The notes below the pieces were generated by a model. It was not told the DNA's origin. It made no database searches and saw only the letters and a program-made list of their open reading frames with translations. A program made the position numbers and the translations under genes. Below are positions 46,123-54,959 of a DNA stretch of 64,000 nt, piece by piece. The DNA comes from Pseudomonas sp. HN11 (GTDB lineage: Bacteria > Pseudomonadota > Gammaproteobacteria > Pseudomonadales > Pseudomonadaceae), in the NCBI RefSeq assembly GCF_021390155.1, contig NZ_CP089985.1, forward strand, positions 682,001-746,000, written 5' to 3'. Position 1 is the first letter of the stretch. Each line of letters starts with the position of its first letter.

Positions 46123-47400
46123 ATGACTCAATTGCGCCGTGTGGCGATCATTGGCGGTAATCGCATTCCTTTCGCCCGTTCCAACGGCCCCTATGCCACG
46201 GCGAGTAACCAGGCGATGCTGACCGCCGCCTTGGAAGGCCTGATCGAACGCTACAACCTGCACGGTCTGCGCATCGGCGAAGTGGCTGCCGGGGCGGTGC
46301 TCAAGCATTCGCGGGACTTCAACCTCACCCGTGAATGTGTGCTGGGCTCTCGGCTGTCGCCGCAAACGCCGGCCTATGACATTCAGCAGGCGTGCGGCAC
46401 GGGCCTGGAAGCGGCACTGCTGGTGGCCAACAAGATCGCCCTGGGCCAGATTGAGTGCGGGATTGCTGGCGGAGTGGACACTACGTCTGACGCGCCCATT
46501 GGAGTGAATGAAGACCTGCGCAAGATCTTGCTGCAAGCCAATCGCAGCAAATCCGTGGCGGATAAATTAAAAGTCCTGTTACAACTTCGTCCTCACCACC
46601 TCAAACCGGAACTGCCGCGCAACGGCGAACCCCGCACCGGCCTGTCAATGGGCCAACATTGCGAATTGATGGCACAGACTTGGCAGATCCCCCGCGCCGA
46701 GCAGGACCAACTCGCCCTGGAAAGCCACCAGAAAATGGCCGCCGCCTACGCCGAAGGTTGGCACAACGATTTGCTGACACCTTTTCTCGGCCTGACCCGC
46801 GACAACAACCTGCGCCCCGACCTGACCCTGGAAAAACTCGCCGCCCTCAAGCCGGCCTTCGAACGCAGCGAAAAAGGCACACTCACCGCCGGCAACTCCA
46901 CGCCGCTCACCGATGGTGCGTCGTTGGTGTTGTTGGGCAGTGAGGCCTGGGCCCAGGAGCGGGGTTTGCCGATCCTCGCGTATCTGCGCGATGGCGAAGC
47001 GGCGGCAGTGGATTTCGTCAACGGCGCCGAAGGCCTGCTGATGGCGCCGGTGTATGCGGTGCCGCGCTTGCTGGCAAGGAACGGTCTGACGCTGCAGGAC
47101 TTCGATTACTACGAGATCCACGAAGCTTTTGCCGCCCAAGTGTTGTGCACGCTCAAAGCCTGGGAAGACGCGGACTACTGCAAAACGCGCCTGGGCCTTG
47201 ACGCCCCCCTGGGCGCCATCGACCGCAGTCGACTCAATGTGAAGGGCAGTTCCCTGGCCGCCGGGCACCCATTTGCCGCCACGGGTGGACGCATCGTTGC
47301 CAATCTGGCCAAGTTGCTGGATGCGGCGGGCAAGGGGCGAGGGCTGATTTCCATCTGTGCGGCGGGTGGGCAGGGTGTTACAGCGATCATTGAGCGCTGA
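46123..47400 (+). CDS. FadI-like acetyl-CoA C-acyltransferase (thiolase)
   Basis: 425 aa thiolase. Nucleophile Cys91 in QQACGTGLEA, GNSTPLTDGAS, HEAFAAQVLCTLKAWED, then VKGSSLAAGHPFAATGGRI with the catalytic His and CAAGGQG with the second Cys. HPFAATG is characteristic of the FadI/trifunctional-protein branch. GGGAG stands eight bases before the ATG, and the long upstream extension of the frame has no support. Divergent from fabG with about 113 bp between. Confidence 0.9.
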   Translation: MTQLRRVAIIGGNRIPFARSNGPYATASNQAMLTAALEGLIERYNLHGLRIGEVAAGAVLKHSRDFNLTRECVLGSRLSPQTPAYDIQQACGTGLEAALLVANKIALGQIECGIAGGVDTTSDAPIGVNEDLRKILLQANRSKSVADKLKVLLQLRPHHLKPELPRNGEPRTGLSMGQHCELMAQTWQIPRAEQDQLALESHQKMAAAYAEGWHNDLLTPFLGLTRDNNLRPDLTLEKLAALKPAFERSEKGTLTAGNSTPLTDGASLVLLGSEAWAQERGLPILAYLRDGEAAAVDFVNGAEGLLMAPVYAVPRLLARNGLTLQDFDYYEIHEAFAAQVLCTLKAWEDADYCKTRLGLDAPLGAIDRSRLNVKGSSLAAGHPFAATGGRIVANLAKLLDAAGKGRGLISICAAGGQGVTAIIER

Positions 47401-47524
47401 AACTGGCATGTAGGATGCATTCTTAAGTGATCAATGGTCGGTAGCCTCTCCCACCGGCGAGCTGATTGCCGTATAACGAGTGCCATACGCGTATTTGGTA
47501 ATAAAGGACCCACAATAAAAGCTG

Positions 47525-48424
47525 ATGAAGACTCCTAAACGCATTGAACCCCTGATCGAAGACGGTCTGGTCGACGAAGTGCTGCGCCCACTCATGAGTG
47601 GTAAAGAAGCAGCTGTTTATGTGGTGCGCTGCGGCAACGAATTGCGTTGCGCCAAGGTTTACAAGGAGGCGAATAAACGAAGTTTTCGTCAAGCGTCCGA
47701 ATACCAGGAAGGCCGTAAGGTCCGTAACAGCCGGCAGGCCCGGGCCATGGCCAAGGGGTCAAAGTTCGGTAAGAAAGAAACCGAAGATGCCTGGCAGAAC
47801 GCTGAAGTGGCGGCGTTGTTCCGCCTGGCCGGTGCGGGCGTTCGCGTGCCTCAACCGTTCGACTTCCTCGAAGGCGTGCTGCTGATGGAGTTGGTGGCCG
47901 ACGAATACGGTGATGCGGCCCCACGTCTGAACGACGTGGTACTGGAACCGGACCAAGCGCGCGAATACCACGCCTTCCTGATTTCCCAGATCGTACTGAT
48001 GCTGTGTACCGGCCTGGTGCACGGCGACCTGTCCGAATTCAACGTGCTGCTCACCCCAACCGGTCCGGTGATCATCGACTTGCCCCAGGCGGTGGATGCA
48101 GCGGGCAACAACCACGCATTCAGTATGCTGGAACGGGATGTGGGCAACATGGCTTCGTACTTCGGGCGCTTTGCCCCGGAGTTGAAGAAGACCAAGTATG
48201 CCAAGGAAATGTGGGCGCTATACGAAGCCGGTACCTTGCACCCGGCCAGCGTGTTGACCGGCGAGTTCGACGAGCCGGAAGAACTGGCGGATGTGGGCGG
48301 CGTGATCCGGGAGATCGAAGCGGCTCGGCTGGATGAAGAACGTCGCCAGGCGATCCGCGCGGCGGATGATGCGCCACCGAGCAAGGTGCCGGACGAGCCA
48401 CCGCCACCGCCGTGGATGCAGTGA
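47525..48424 (+). CDS. RIO1-like serine kinase
   Basis: 299 aa atypical protein kinase. Lys44 in CAKVYKEA replaces the ATP-binding Lys of eukaryotic kinases, Asp168 in VHGDLSEFN is the catalytic loop, and IIDLPQ (Asp185) replaces DFG, all RIO features. The RIO-specific flexible loop (NKRSFRQASEYQEGRKVRNSRQ) is present. A Pro-rich tail ends PPPPPWMQ. Homologue of PA4780 by synteny; the bacterial substrate is unknown. It neighbours cueR as in P. aeruginosa. Confidence 0.9.
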   Translation: MKTPKRIEPLIEDGLVDEVLRPLMSGKEAAVYVVRCGNELRCAKVYKEANKRSFRQASEYQEGRKVRNSRQARAMAKGSKFGKKETEDAWQNAEVAALFRLAGAGVRVPQPFDFLEGVLLMELVADEYGDAAPRLNDVVLEPDQAREYHAFLISQIVLMLCTGLVHGDLSEFNVLLTPTGPVIIDLPQAVDAAGNNHAFSMLERDVGNMASYFGRFAPELKKTKYAKEMWALYEAGTLHPASVLTGEFDEPEELADVGGVIREIEAARLDEERRQAIRAADDAPPSKVPDEPPPPPWMQ

Positions 48425-48446
48425 TTTTTGGGTAGATGAAGATCAA

Positions 48447-48476
48447 AAATGTGGGAGCGGGCCTGCTCCCACATTT
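48447..48476. terminator. Bidirectional hairpin between RIO1-like gene and cueR
   Basis: AAATGTGGGAGC, loop, GCTCCCACATTT: perfect 12-bp stem between convergent genes, with A/T-rich flanks. The core is the outer part of the Pseudomonas REP. Confidence 0.75.
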
Positions 48477-48503
48477 GGTTTGCATGTATTCAGATAGACT
48501 CCC

Positions 48504-48905
48504 TCAGGCGCAACAATTCCCCGAAGCCAACTCTTTGAGAATCGGACAATCCGGTCGATGATCGCCCTGGCAGTGCTCCACCAGGTCCTGCAAGGTATCG
48601 CGCAGTTGCCCCAGTTCCAGAATCTTCTGGTTCAGCGCATCGATATGCTGGCGCGCCAACGCCTTCACATCAGCGCTGGCCCGTTGCCGGTCCTGCCACA
48701 GGGTCAGCAGCTTGCCGACCTCTTCCAATGAAAACCCCAGATCCCGCGAGCGCTTGATAAACGCCAGCGTGTGCAAATCATCCTGGCCGTACACGCGATA
48801 GCCACTGTCGGTGCGGTGGGCGGCTTTGAGCAGGCCGATGGATTCGTAGTAGCGAATCATTTTGGCGCTGAGCCCGCTCTGGCGTGCGGCTTGGCCGATG
48901 TTCAT
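48504..48905 (-). CDS. cueR: CueR, copper-responsive MerR regulator
   Basis: 133 aa. Winged helix [26 protein letters not shown], long dimerisation helix, and the metal loop CQGDHRPDC: two Cys separated by seven residues, as in CueR sensing Cu(I). A CysCys pair at the end (NCCA) is common in this family. ATG at 48905 overlaps the copA stop (ATGA) with GGAGG inside copA, so regulator is made from the copA transcript. Activates promoters at 51133-51163 and 51639-51669. Confidence 0.93.
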   Translation of the reverse strand: MNIGQAARQSGLSAKMIRYYESIGLLKAAHRTDSGYRVYGQDDLHTLAFIKRSRDLGFSLEEVGKLLTLWQDRQRASADVKALARQHIDALNQKILELGQLRDTLQDLVEHCQGDHRPDCPILKELASGNCCA

Positions 48906-51103
48906 GGGCGTTGATCCTCCAAGTCCTTGGGTTTCCAAGTCTTCAACAGTAATGCATTGCTCACCACGCTGACGCTCGACAGCGCCATTGCCGCGCCCGC
49001 CAATACCGGGTTGAGCAAGCCGAACGCCGCCAGGGGAATGCCGATAAGGTTATACACAAATGCCCAGAACAGGTTCTGACGGATTTTTGCGTAGGTCTTG
49101 CGGCTGATCTCAAGGGCGGCGGGAACCAGGCGCGGATCGCCGCGCATCAGAGTGATACCGGCGGCGTGCATGGCCACGTCGGTGCCCCCCCCCATGGCGA
49201 TGCCGATATCGGCGGCGGCCAGGGCGGGAGCGTCGTTGATGCCGTCGCCGACCATGGCCACCACGCCGGTTTTTTTCAACTGGGCGACGGTGGCGGCTTT
49301 TTCGGCGGGCAGCACTTCGGCGTGCACATTGTCGATGCCCAACGCCTCGGCGACGACACGGGCGCTGCCGCGATTATCGCCGGTGAGTAAATGGCTGCTG
49401 ATGTGCTGGGCCTTGAGTTGTTGCACGGCTTCCAGCGCACCGGGTTTGAGGGTGTCACCGAACGCGAATAAACCCAGCACACGCGGTTGAGCACCTTGTT
49501 CAATCAACCAGGACAGCGTGCGGCCCTCGGCTTCCCAGGCGTTGGCGGAGTCGGCGAGGTCACCCGTGCTCAAGCCGCTTTCTTCCAGTAGGCGCCGATT
49601 GCCCAGGGCCAGTTGCCGGCCGTCCAGCGTGCCAGCGATGCCACGCCCGGTCAGGGATTGGCTGGCTGTCACATCCGCCACTGCCAGGCCTTGCTCCTTG
49701 CACGCTTCCTGCACCGCCTTGGCCAACGGGTGCTCACTGCCGCGTTGCAGCGCGCCAGCTTGTTGCAGCAGTAAAGCCTTGTTGGCATCCAGCGCCGCCA
49801 GGTGGGCGATTTTCGGCGTGCCGGAGGTGAGGGTGCCGGTTTTGTCGAAGACCACGGCGCTCACCTCATGGGCGCGTTCCAGGGCTTCGGCGTCCTTGAT
49901 CAGGATGCCGTGGCGCGCGGCGACACCCGTGCCGGCCATGATCGCAGTCGGCGTGGCCAGGCCCAGGGCGCACGGGCAGGCGATTACCAGCACGGCCACG
50001 GCGTTGATGATCGCGGTTTCCAGCGGCGCGCCGTACAGCCACCAACCCACCAGGGTGGCCAATGCCAGCACCAGCACGGCCGGGACGAAGACCTGGCTGA
50101 CTTTATCCACCAGCTTCTGGATCGGTGCCTTGGCGGCCTGGGCGTCTTCGACCAAACGGATGATCCGCGCCAGTACGCTTTCGGCGCCGAGGGCCAGGGT
50201 ACGCACCAGCAGGCGGCCTTCGCCGTTGATAGCACCACCGGTGACTGTATCGCCAGGCTGTTTCGGTACGGGCAGGCTTTCGCCGCTGATCAAGGATTCG
50301 TCGGCATGGCTTTGGCCTTCGACCACTTCACCGTCCACCGGGAAGCGTTCGCCAGGCTTGATCATGACCAGGTCGCCCAGCTTCAACGCATTGATGGCGA
50401 CATTTTCTTCACGGCCTTCAATGATCCGAATCGCGTGTTCAGGACGCAGGGCTTCCAGGGCGCGAATAGCGCTGGCAGTCTGGCGCTTGGCGCGGCTTTC
50501 CAGGTATTTGCCCAGTAGCACCAGGGCGATCACCACCGCCGAGGCTTCGAAGTATAGGTGTGGCGCCATGCCGGGCTGGGCGGTGAGCCATTCATACATA
50601 CTCAGGCCGTAACCGGCGCTGGTGCCGATGGCCACCAGCAGGTCCATGTTACCGGCACCGGCACGCACGGCTTTCCAGGCGGCGATATAAAAGCGTGCGC
50701 CGAAGATGAATTGCACGGGCGTAGCCAAGGCGAACTGTGCCCAAGCCGGCAGCATCCAGTGCAGGCCAAACGGTTCCACCAGCATCGGCAGCACCAGTGG
50801 CAATGCCAGCAGGATCGCCAGCAGCAGCGACCAACGCTCGCGCTGCAGGTGTTGGGCTTGATGGGCCTCGGTGATCGTTTCACTTTGGGACAGGGTGGCG
50901 GTGTAGCCCGCTTTGTCGACAGCGGCGATCAACACACCGGGGTCCATCTGGCCCAGCACTTCAACGTGGGCGCGTTCATTGGCCAGGTTGACGCTGACGC
51001 TTTGCACCCCCGGTACCTTGCCCAACGCGCGCTCGACCCGGCCGGCACAGCTGGCGCAGGTCATGCCGCTGATGGGCAGATCAAAGGTGGTGGATCCATT
51101 CAT
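48902..51103 (-). CDS. copA: Copper-exporting P1B-type ATPase CopA
   Basis: 733 aa. One heavy-metal-binding domain (GMTCASC, Cys16 and Cys19), eight membrane segments, CPC at 376-378 in [13 protein letters not shown], phosphorylation site Asp420 in [12 protein letters not shown] in SEHPLAKA, and [17 protein letters not shown]. These fix it as a Cu(I) exporter from the cytoplasm to the periplasm. ATG at 51103 has GGAGG upstream; the CueR promoter stands 30 bp before it. The 51118 start would add five residues and no support. Confidence 0.95.
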   Translation of the reverse strand: MNGSTTFDLPISGMTCASCAGRVERALGKVPGVQSVSVNLANERAHVEVLGQMDPGVLIAAVDKAGYTATLSQSETITEAHQAQHLQRERWSLLLAILLALPLVLPMLVEPFGLHWMLPAWAQFALATPVQFIFGARFYIAAWKAVRAGAGNMDLLVAIGTSAGYGLSMYEWLTAQPGMAPHLYFEASAVVIALVLLGKYLESRAKRQTASAIRALEALRPEHAIRIIEGREENVAINALKLGDLVMIKPGERFPVDGEVVEGQSHADESLISGESLPVPKQPGDTVTGGAINGEGRLLVRTLALGAESVLARIIRLVEDAQAAKAPIQKLVDKVSQVFVPAVLVLALATLVGWWLYGAPLETAIINAVAVLVIACPCALGLATPTAIMAGTGVAARHGILIKDAEALERAHEVSAVVFDKTGTLTSGTPKIAHLAALDANKALLLQQAGALQRGSEHPLAKAVQEACKEQGLAVADVTASQSLTGRGIAGTLDGRQLALGNRRLLEESGLSTGDLADSANAWEAEGRTLSWLIEQGAQPRVLGLFAFGDTLKPGALEAVQQLKAQHISSHLLTGDNRGSARVVAEALGIDNVHAEVLPAEKAATVAQLKKTGVVAMVGDGINDAPALAAADIGIAMGGGTDVAMHAAGITLMRGDPRLVPAALEISRKTYAKIRQNLFWAFVYNLIGIPLAAFGLLNPVLAGAAMALSSVSVVSNALLLKTWKPKDLEDQRP

Positions 51104-51132
51104 GGGGCAGTCCTCCAAGAGAAGTTGCGCCT

Positions 51133-51163
51133 AGGATCAACCTTGACCTGTGGGGAAGGTCAA
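51133..51163 (-). promoter_or_regulatory. CueR-dependent copA promoter
   Basis: Read on the minus strand: TTGACC (51158-51163), a 19-bp spacer, GATCCT (51133-51138). Within the spacer, ACCTTCCCCACAGGTCAAGGT is an imperfect dyad ending ACCTT/AAGGT. The 19-bp spacing and ACCTT...AAGGT ends are the hallmark of MerR/CueR promoters. Confidence 0.82.
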
Positions 51164-51170
51164 GCGCCCT

Positions 51171-51551
51171 TTAATATTCCAAACTGGCGGCTTTGAGGTA
51201 CATCCCATCCGGACCCTGGGCGATACGCAATTTGCGCACGTCACCGGCCTTGAGCGTGATGTTCTGCGCCGGCGGCGCCAACATGCCCGGCAGGCAGCCA
51301 GGGGATTGGCCTGGCAGCAGCTTCAGGCGCAAGGACAGATTGCCTGCCGGCAGATTGAACGATGTGGCTTGCTCCTGGAACAGCCGGCCCGCCAGCTGGT
51401 CATTCAGGTACAGGCCGATTTCGCAGTTGGTCGGCACTTCCAGGCGTTCCCGGGAAATGATCAACACCGCATAGTCTTCTGCGGCGAAGGCTTGGGGCGC
51501 AGCGGCCGACAAACTCATCAGGCCCGCAAGGGCAAAAAACGACCAGCGCAT
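51171..51551 (-). CDS. Secreted conserved protein of the copper locus
   Basis: 126 aa. Signal peptide RWSFFALAGLMSLSAAAPQAFA and mature part of about 102 residues with two Cys (NCEIGLYLNDQ, GCLPGMLAPP), which could form a disulfide. No family recognised. ATG at 51551 has GGAG nine bases upstream; the longer frame to 51659 would run across the copZ promoter. It lies on the same strand as copA and ends eight bases from the copA promoter, so a copper-related role is only a guess from position. Confidence 0.75.
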   Translation of the reverse strand: MRWSFFALAGLMSLSAAAPQAFAAEDYAVLIISRERLEVPTNCEIGLYLNDQLAGRLFQEQATSFNLPAGNLSLRLKLLPGQSPGCLPGMLAPPAQNITLKAGDVRKLRIAQGPDGMYLKAASLEY

Positions 51552-51638
51552 GGCGAATGCTCCGTGGTGTGAATCAAAGATGGGTGAAGCTTGGCCTTTG
51601 AAGCGGCCAAATACCAGCCCGGCAGAAGTTTGCGGAAC

Positions 51639-51669
51639 TTGACCTTGCCATCGTGGCAAGGTCGAGACT
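51639..51669 (+). promoter_or_regulatory. CueR-dependent copZ promoter
   Basis: TTGACC (51639-51644), 19-bp spacer, GAGACT (51664-51669). The spacer contains the near-perfect dyad ACCTTGCCA-TCG-TGGCAAGGT (51642-51662), the CueR operator. Start codon of copZ lies 29 bp after the -10. Confidence 0.88.
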
Positions 51670-51698
51670 GGGTCCTACCTCATCAAAGGAGTCATGTC

Positions 51699-51896
51699 AT
51701 GCAAGTATTCAGCGTTGAAGGAATGACCTGCGGCCATTGCGTTCGAGCGGTGACCCAGGCAGTGCAGAGCCAGGATCCGGCGGCCAGCGTGAAAGTCGAC
51801 CTGGCGACCAAGGAAGTGGGCGTCGAAAGCCGCTTGTCTGCCGAGCAAGTGATCGCGACAATCACCGAAGAGGGCTATAGCGCCAGGCTCGCCTGA
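51699..51896 (+). CDS. copZ: CopZ-type copper chaperone
   Basis: 65 aa single HMA domain: MQVFSVEGMTCGHCVRAVTQAV with the Cu(I)-binding CGHC, fold ending TITEEGYSARLA. Delivers Cu(I) to CopA. AAAGGAG precedes the ATG after ten bases. Driven by its own CueR promoter. Divergent from the small secreted protein gene. Confidence 0.94.
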   Translation: MQVFSVEGMTCGHCVRAVTQAVQSQDPAASVKVDLATKEVGVESRLSAEQVIATITEEGYSARLA

Positions 51897-51981
51897 CGCG
51901 AACAAATAGTTAGCGAGCTATCGTGTTCAATGCACCCAAGCGCGGCTAGACTATCGGGCTGCCGTCTCACTTGGGTGCCCG

Positions 51982-53175
51982 ATGAACCTACGCATAATCC
52001 TGATTTTGGGTGCCTTGAGCGCCTTCGCGCCATTAGCGATCGATTTTTACCTGCCCGGTTTTCCGGCCATGGCCAAGGCCTTCGCGACCGATGAAAAACA
52101 CATCCAACTGACCCTGGCGGTGTATTTCGGTGGCCTGGCCATCGGCCAATTGATCTATGGCCCGCTGGCGGACCGCTTTGGTCGACGCGGTCCGCTGCTC
52201 AGTGGTGTCACGCTGTTTACCCTGGCTTCGTTTGCCTGCGCCTTTGCGCCATCCCTGGAATGGCTGATCGGCGCGCGTTTCGTGCAGGCCCTCGGTGGCT
52301 GCGCCGGCATGGTGATTTCCCGCGCGGTGGTCAGTGACAAATGCGACGCGGTCGGCTCGGCCAAAGTGTTTTCCCAACTAATGCTGGTCACCGGGCTGGC
52401 GCCGATCCTTGCACCGCTGGCGGGCGGGCTGATGGTGGGAATATGGGGCTGGCAGTCGATTTTTCTCGCTCTGTCGATCTTCAGCGTGATGGCGGCCATC
52501 GCCGTGGCCGTCGGGCTGCCGGAAACATTCCCGGCCCATCAACCGCGTCAGCCGTTGTCCGGGTCGTTGCGTCGCTATGCCGCGCTGTTGTCGGACCGGG
52601 TTTATCTGGGGTATGCCCTCACCGGTGGTATTTCGATTGCCGGGATGTTTGCCTACATCGCCGGTTCACCTTTCGTCTTCATCCAGCTCTACGGCGTGCC
52701 TGCTGAGCATTATGGTTGGCTGTTTGGTTCCAACGCTGCGGGCTTTATCCTGGTGGCGCAAGTCAACGCGCGATTGCTGTCCAAGCGTGGCCCGGCGTTT
52801 CTGTTGTCGCGCAGTGTGTGGGTCTATCTGCTGGCAGCGTTGACTTTGCTGGGTATCGCGGCGTTGCGCACCGATGCGCTGTGGCCATTGCTGGTGCCCT
52901 TGTTTATCTGCATCGCCAGTCTGGGCTGCATTCTGCCCAATACCTCGGCCTGTGCCATGAGCGGGCAGGGTGCACGGGCCGGCAGCGCTTCGGCGTTGCT
53001 CGGCTGCATCCAGTTCGGCGTGGCGGCGGGAGCGGCGTCGTTGGTCGGGGTTCTGCACGACGGCACGGCGATGCCGATGGCCATGGTCATCAGCTTGTGC
53101 GGTGTGTTGGCGGTGACGATTGCGATGTCGACCCAACGCCTGCAACGCAAACGGGCTTTGCAGGCGCAGGTCTGA
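51982..53175 (+). CDS. Bcr/CflA family MFS drug exporter
   Basis: 397 aa, 12 membrane segments, drug/H+ antiporter. Helix 1 IILILGALSAFAPLAIDFYLPGFP and LADRFGRRGPLLSG (loop 2-3 motif), RFVQALGGCAGMVISRAVV (motif C region) are the Bcr hallmarks. Substrate unknown; family members export bicyclomycin, chloramphenicol or sulfonamides. Unrelated to copper neighbours by motif. Confidence 0.9.
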   Translation: MNLRIILILGALSAFAPLAIDFYLPGFPAMAKAFATDEKHIQLTLAVYFGGLAIGQLIYGPLADRFGRRGPLLSGVTLFTLASFACAFAPSLEWLIGARFVQALGGCAGMVISRAVVSDKCDAVGSAKVFSQLMLVTGLAPILAPLAGGLMVGIWGWQSIFLALSIFSVMAAIAVAVGLPETFPAHQPRQPLSGSLRRYAALLSDRVYLGYALTGGISIAGMFAYIAGSPFVFIQLYGVPAEHYGWLFGSNAAGFILVAQVNARLLSKRGPAFLLSRSVWVYLLAALTLLGIAALRTDALWPLLVPLFICIASLGCILPNTSACAMSGQGARAGSASALLGCIQFGVAAGAASLVGVLHDGTAMPMAMVISLCGVLAVTIAMSTQRLQRKRALQAQV

Positions 53176-53183
53176 ACAGTGGA

Positions 53184-53366
53184 TCAGCCAGCGGCGGAGC
53201 GCTGCTGGCTGTTTGGAAAACGGTGAGGGGCCTGGATACGCGCTTGCAGGGTGTCGGCAAAGGCACGGGCCTCGGCCTCGGTGCGGAAGGTGAAGGCGTC
53301 CTGGTCGAGACGGACCTGCCATTTATTGCCTGCGGATTTTGCTAACGCTTTTATCAGGATTTTCAT
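53184..53366 (-). CDS. Small conserved hypothetical protein
   Basis: 60 aa, basic and soluble: MKILIKALAKSAGNKWQVRLDQDAFTFRTEAEARAFADTLQARI. ATG at 53366 has AGGAAG nine bases upstream. The central part looks like a short beta-beta-alpha unit with a helix over residues 31-46. It ends eight bases from the convergent MFS gene. No function known; small proteins of this kind are found in pseudomonads. Confidence 0.7.
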   Translation of the reverse strand: MKILIKALAKSAGNKWQVRLDQDAFTFRTEAEARAFADTLQARIQAPHRFPNSQQRSAAG

Positions 53367-53464
53367 TGCTGACTTCCTCACGTAAAAGAATCGTGGCAAA
53401 GGCGGCCAATATAAACCCGAATACGCTCACAAAGATGACAAAGGTCAACTCTCTGACTAGCGGT

Positions 53465-53496
53465 GTCGTCCATTACTCACATGAATAATGGACGAC
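53465..53496. repeat. Perfect 11-bp inverted repeat
   Basis: GTCGTCCATTA, 10-base spacer, TAATGGACGAC, in the gap between the small protein and the oxidoreductase gene. No T tract follows, so it is a poor terminator; an operator or recoded transcript-end hairpin is possible. Confidence 0.6.
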
Positions 53497-53512
53497 CCTG
53501 ACAGCTATTATT

Positions 53513-54526
53513 TCAGAAACCTTCCAGCACGATCTTGCCCTTGGCCTTGCCGCTTTCCAGCAATGCATGGGCGCGCCGCAGGTTCGCCGCATTGATCACA
53601 CCGAAGTGCTCGCCCATCGTGGTTTTCAGGGTGCCGGCGTCGATCAGTTCGGCCACGCGGTTGAGCAGGTTGTGCTGTTCGATCATGTCCGGGGTCTCGA
53701 ACATCGAACGCGTGTACATGAACTCCCAGTGCAACGACAGACTCTTGCGCTTGAGCTTGCTGACGTCCAGCGCCTTGGGATCGTCGATCAGCGCCAGCTT
53801 GCCCTGGGGTTGCAGAGCTTCGACCAACTGGTCCAGGTGATGATCGGTCTGGGTCAGGCTGGCGACGTGGGTCACCTGCGGGTGGCCGGCGGCTTTCAAC
53901 GCTTCGCTCAGCGGTTGGCTGTGGTCGATCACCAGGTCGGCGCCGAGGGCCTTGGCCCACTCTTGGGTTTCCGGGCGAGAAGCGGTGCCGATCACTTTCA
54001 ACGCGGTGAGCTGGCTGGCGAGTTGGGTCAGGATCGATCCCACGCCACCGGCAGCGCCAACGATCAGCAGGCTCTGGCCTTCATTCTGTTGACCTTCCTG
54101 GACTTGCAGGCGTTCGAACAGCAACTCCCAGGCGGTGATGGCGGTCAGCGGCAGCGCGGCGGCTTCGGCAAAGCCCAGGCTTTTCGGCATATGGCCGACG
54201 ATGCGTTCATCCACGGTGTGCAGTTCGCTGTTGCCGCCCGGACGCACCAGTGAACCCGCGTAAAACACCTTGTCACCGGCCTTGAACAGCGTCACGTCGC
54301 TGCCGACGGCCTTGACCACACCGGCCACGTCCCAGCCCAGCACCTTGGCGGCGCCATTTTCCGGGGCGACGTTCTGGCGCACCTTGGTGTCCACCGGGTT
54401 GACCGAGATGGCTCTGACTTCCACCAACAGGTCACGCGGGCCAGCGACGGGCGCTGGCAGTTCGATGTCTTGCAGGGCGTTGGGATCGTTGATCGGCAGT
54501 GAGGCGTAGTAGGCAATGGCTTTCAT
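53513..54526 (-). CDS. Zinc-type alcohol dehydrogenase-like / quinone oxidoreductase-like (MDR) protein
   Basis: 337 aa medium-chain reductase without structural zinc Cys lobe, of the YahK/ZADH branch. GroES-like N-terminal domain (RAISVNPVDTKVRQ, GWDVAGVVKAVGSDVTLF) and the NADP Rossmann domain with LLIVGAAGGVGSILTQLASQL. Acts on NAD(P)H and quinones or enones in relatives; substrate unknown. It follows the monooxygenase by 21 bp on the same strand and both are divergent from a LysR regulator. Confidence 0.87.
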   Translation of the reverse strand: MKAIAYYASLPINDPNALQDIELPAPVAGPRDLLVEVRAISVNPVDTKVRQNVAPENGAAKVLGWDVAGVVKAVGSDVTLFKAGDKVFYAGSLVRPGGNSELHTVDERIVGHMPKSLGFAEAAALPLTAITAWELLFERLQVQEGQQNEGQSLLIVGAAGGVGSILTQLASQLTALKVIGTASRPETQEWAKALGADLVIDHSQPLSEALKAAGHPQVTHVASLTQTDHHLDQLVEALQPQGKLALIDDPKALDVSKLKRKSLSLHWEFMYTRSMFETPDMIEQHNLLNRVAELIDAGTLKTTMGEHFGVINAANLRRAHALLESGKAKGKIVLEGF

Positions 54527-54547
54527 GATGGCTCCAGAAAAGGGGGA

Positions 54548-54841
54548 TCAGGCGAGAAACTTCAGGCGCTTGAGTTCGAAGTGTTCGATCACATCAGCGG
54601 CCTTGGCGCGAAAGCTCTGGATATGCGCGCTCTGGTCGTGGTCGGCCAGCGCCGCGTCGTCACTCCAGCGTTCGAGCATGTAGAAGGTTTCGGGGTGTTG
54701 CAGATCCTGGTGCAAGTCGTATTGCTCGCAACCGGCTTCCAGGCGAGTGGGTTCCAGCAGGCCGCGCAGCAAAGTTTCCAGGGTGGCCTGTTGGCCAGGT
54801 TTGGCGATCAGCGTGGCGATGACGTTAAAGGCGGTGGGCAT
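54548..54841 (-). CDS. Antibiotic biosynthesis monooxygenase-family protein (YgiN-like)
   Basis: 97 aa ABM/dimeric alpha-beta barrel: MPTAFNVIATLIAKPGQQATLETLLRGLLEPTRLEAGCEQYDLH...FYMLERWSDDAALADHDQ. Relatives act as quinol monooxygenases. First gene of a pair with the MDR gene, divergent from LysR (119 bp), so both may be LysR targets. Confidence 0.88.
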   Translation of the reverse strand: MPTAFNVIATLIAKPGQQATLETLLRGLLEPTRLEAGCEQYDLHQDLQHPETFYMLERWSDDAALADHDQSAHIQSFRAKAADVIEHFELKRLKFLA

Positions 54842-54959
54842 CTTCAGCTCCAGACAGGTGATGAACGGGATGCAGAGATGATTGGCTATTTCCCGTACAG
54901 ATAAAAGCGGCTAAAACAGCAGTCTGTTTCAACAAAATATTGAAAATTGGCGGGGATGC

